Made by a program: the position numbers and the translations under genes
Notes under the pieces: generated by a model
What the model saw: only the letters and a program-made list of their open reading frames with translations
The model's database searches: none
Told to the model about the DNA's origin: nothing
NCBI RefSeq assembly: GCF_900113015.1
Contig: NZ_FONV01000010.1
Span: forward strand, 62,001 to 126,000
Direction: 5' to 3'
DNA length: 64,000 bases
Source: Actinoplanes philippinensis
Lineage (GTDB): Bacteria; Actinomycetota; Actinomycetes; Mycobacteriales; Micromonosporaceae
In this document: piece after piece, positions 62,556 to 64,000 of the stretch
How the letters are laid out: each line of letters begins with the position of its first letter
Numbering within the stretch: position 1 is the first letter of the stretch

Positions 62556-62885
62556 GTGAATCCGATCTACCAGCACAACGAAAGCGAACAGGACTCCTGG
62601 GACCTCGCCGAGTCCCTGATGCAGCAGGCCCGCGCGATGATGCGCGAGGCCGAGGAGGCCCTCGACACCTGGCGGACCGGCAAGGAGATGAACCGGCTGC
62701 GCTGCGCACGCCGCGGCATCAGCACCACCGATGCCGAAATCCGCTGGTCCGCCTCGTCCAATGCGAAGAACGCGCTGACCACGAACAACTTCAGCACCGG
62801 CCTGGCGACGATGTACTACAACGCGGCGACCGCGAACTACGCGCGAGCCCTCTACCTCTTCGCCACCGACGAGACGGAGCGATAG
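62556..62885 (+). CDS. Small hypothetical helical protein
   Basis: From GTG 62556 (GGGAGG 5 bases upstream) the product is 109 residues, with ESEQDSWDLAESLMQQARAM and MREAEEALDTWRTGKEMN as a first helical part and GISTTDAEIRWSASSNAKNA plus TGLATMYYNAATANYARALY as a second. It has no signal peptide. The alternating Asn/Ala-rich second helix is reminiscent of small proteins of integrative elements, but no family is recognised. A 39-bp tandem repeat follows the gene. Confidence 0.55.
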   Translation: MNPIYQHNESEQDSWDLAESLMQQARAMMREAEEALDTWRTGKEMNRLRCARRGISTTDAEIRWSASSNAKNALTTNNFSTGLATMYYNAATANYARALYLFATDETER

Positions 62886-62911
62886 CGCAACGAGCGGAGC
62901 GATAGCGCAAC

Positions 62912-63030
62912 GGACGAGGCGGTGGCGCGCCGGGCGGAGCGATAGCCCACGGACGAAGCGGTGGCGCGACGGACGGAGCGGTAGCCCACGGACGAAGCGG
63001 TCGCGCGCCGGACGGAGCGGTAGCGCGGCC
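62912..63030. repeat. 39-bp degenerate tandem repeat, three units
   Basis: Units start at 62912, 62951 and 62990 (39 bases apart), each beginning GGACGA[GA]GCGGT. Each is itself an imperfect dimer of about 20 bases, and two further half-units precede them from about 62873, overlapping the end of the 109-residue gene. The array ends at the stop codon of the leftward 59-residue gene. Confidence 0.8.
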
Positions 63031-63209
63031 TAGCCCTCGGGCGCCTCGTCGGGCTGGTCCTGGGTGGTGGCCGGAGGCCGGGGCGGGTCGGCCTGGGCGG
63101 GCGCCGCGGGAACGGCGAGGGCCAGCCCGAGGACGGCGCCGGCGCCGATCAGGCGCAGACCGGCGAGCGAGACGGCGAGAGGGATCGGGCGGCGTTCGGA
63201 CTTCTCCAT
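63030..63209 (-). CDS. 59-residue membrane-anchored or secreted peptide
   Basis: ATG 63209 is preceded by AAGGAG. The product has a basic start (MEKSERRPIPL), a hydrophobic stretch (LAVSLAGLRLIGAGAVLGLA to VPAAPAQA) and a short polar, Pro-rich end (DPPRPPATTQDQPDEAPEG). It reads as a signal peptide with almost no mature part, or as an anchor. The family is unknown. It is divergent from the CYTH gene by 90 bases. Confidence 0.55.
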   Translation of the reverse strand: MEKSERRPIPLAVSLAGLRLIGAGAVLGLALAVPAAPAQADPPRPPATTQDQPDEAPEG

Positions 63210-63299
63210 GCAGCACTCCTTACTGGCCGGGCCACCACGATGCCAGGCGAACCTGAGACATGGCTGTGCACGGGCCTTCGGGCCAGGCACCATGGACGG

Positions 63300-64000
63300 G
63301 TGGAGATCGCCACCGAGACCGAGCGCAAATACGACGTCCCCGAGACGTTCGAACTTCCTGACCTGGTCGGTGTCGGCGGGATCGCCGGCGTCGACGGCGC
63401 CGAGACCCATGATCTCGACGCCACGTACTTCGACACCGAGGACCTCCGGTTGATGAGAAATCGCCGGACACTTCGCCGGCGCAGCGGCGGCAACGACGCG
63501 GGCTGGCATCTGAAGACGCCGGGGGACGGCTCCGGCCGTACCGAGCATCGGTTGCAGGGATCCGGCACCGAGGTGCCGGGTGAGCTGACCGCGCTGGTCC
63601 GGTCGATCGTGCGGCGCAGCCCGCTGGGGCCGGTGGCCCGGCTGCGCACGCACCGGGTGGAGACGCCGCTGCGGGATGCCGGCGGCCGGACTCTCGCGCT
63701 GGTCGCGCAGGACCGGGTGACCGCCGAGTCGGACGGCGCGGAGACGGTCTGGCAGGAGGTCGAGGTGGAGCTGGTCGACGGCGACGCCGCGGTCCTCGAC
63801 GAGGTCGAGCGGCGGCTCTTCGACGCCGGGGCGCGCCCGGCGGAGGGCCCGTCGAAGGTGGCGCGGGCGCTGGCCGCGCGGCTGGCCGCCACCAAGAGCA
63901 AGAAGATCAAAGAAACCACGAACCCGGTCATTCTGTACGCCCGTGAGCAGCGCGACGCCATCCTGGGCCACGACCCGGCGGCCCGTCGTGGCGAGCCCCG
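63300..64000 (+). CDS. CYTH-CHAD domain protein (5' part)
   Basis: From GTG 63300 the frame runs off the window after 233 codons. The CYTH domain starts with the signature EIATETERKYDVP (ExExK) and continues with ATYFDTEDLRLMRNRRTLRR, WHLKTPGDGSGRTEHRL and WQEVEVELVDGD. NPVILYAREQRDAILGHDPA opens a CHAD domain. CYTH proteins bind triphosphates or polyphosphate, and CHAD domains bind polyphosphate, so the protein probably acts in polyphosphate metabolism. Confidence 0.88.
   Translation, partial: MEIATETERKYDVPETFELPDLVGVGGIAGVDGAETHDLDATYFDTEDLRLMRNRRTLRRRSGGNDAGWHLKTPGDGSGRTEHRLQGSGTEVPGELTALVRSIVRRSPLGPVARLRTHRVETPLRDAGGRTLALVAQDRVTAESDGAETVWQEVEVELVDGDAAVLDEVERRLFDAGARPAEGPSKVARALAARLAATKSKKIKETTNPVILYAREQRDAILGHDPAARRGEP

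Overview
The window is chromosomal DNA from a very GC-rich actinomycete. Lineage markers are WhiB2, the coenzyme F420 genes fbiA/fbiB/fbiC, mycothiol S-conjugate amidase, DUF3499, DUF4307, a TIGR03089 protein and a SCO7613-type giant membrane protein. Gene content fits Micromonosporaceae (Actinoplanes-like), but that genus-level placement is inference. GTG starts are common, and stop/start overlaps (ATGA, GTGA, TGATG, TAGATG) are frequent.

Layout. (1) 1-8.2 kb: Trm112-like protein, manB, endonuclease V, a GAF regulator with aldehyde dehydrogenase and DUF779, a secreted polysaccharide deacetylase, DUF3499, a metallopeptidase-family protein and whiB2. (2) 8.5-20.5 kb: fbiC, a membrane protein, the overlapping operon fbiA-fbiB-NUDIX, manC, a GT4 glycosyltransferase, TIGR03089, acetoacetyl-CoA synthetase and a thioesterase. 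manB, DUF3499, the metallopeptidase, whiB2, fbiA/fbiB, manC and TIGR03089 follow the order of the Mycobacterium tuberculosis Rv3257c-Rv3268 neighbourhood, here with fbiC inserted. (3) 20.5-33 kb is accessory: a repeat-rich membrane protein, GH30 and GH87 secreted glycanases, a LacI regulator, several small lineage-specific proteins including a paralogous pair, and a coiled-coil protein. (4) 33-37.4 kb: a membrane protein followed by a four-gene cassette of two WXG100-like proteins, a 650-residue protein and a lipoprotein. (5) 37.5-58.6 kb is mostly conserved: acyl-CoA dehydrogenase, SCO7613-type protein, purE/purK, a Uma2 nuclease, a thioredoxin-domain protein, a GGDEF-EAL protein, then mca, DUF4307, greA, ilvA, amidase, metB, HIT and msrA. 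The mca-greA-metB part matches the M. tuberculosis Rv1079-Rv1083 neighbourhood.

(6) 58.5-60.8 kb is the most unusual part. The 3' end of msrA is present three times as 59-bp direct repeats, each 58/59 identical to the msrA copy, starting at 58536, 59678 and 60680. Each interval holds a toxin-antitoxin-like pair: an AbiEii-type nucleotidyltransferase with its small partner, then a Phd-like antitoxin with a RelE/ParE-like toxin. A strong hairpin terminator follows only the third copy. This suggests that two cargo modules were inserted one after the other into the 3' end of msrA. No integrase or transposase is visible.

(7) 60.8-64 kb: two secreted proteins, a small unknown protein, a 39-bp tandem repeat, a tiny membrane/secreted protein and the start of a CYTH-CHAD protein. 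No rRNA, tRNA, CRISPR array or intact insertion sequence was recognised.
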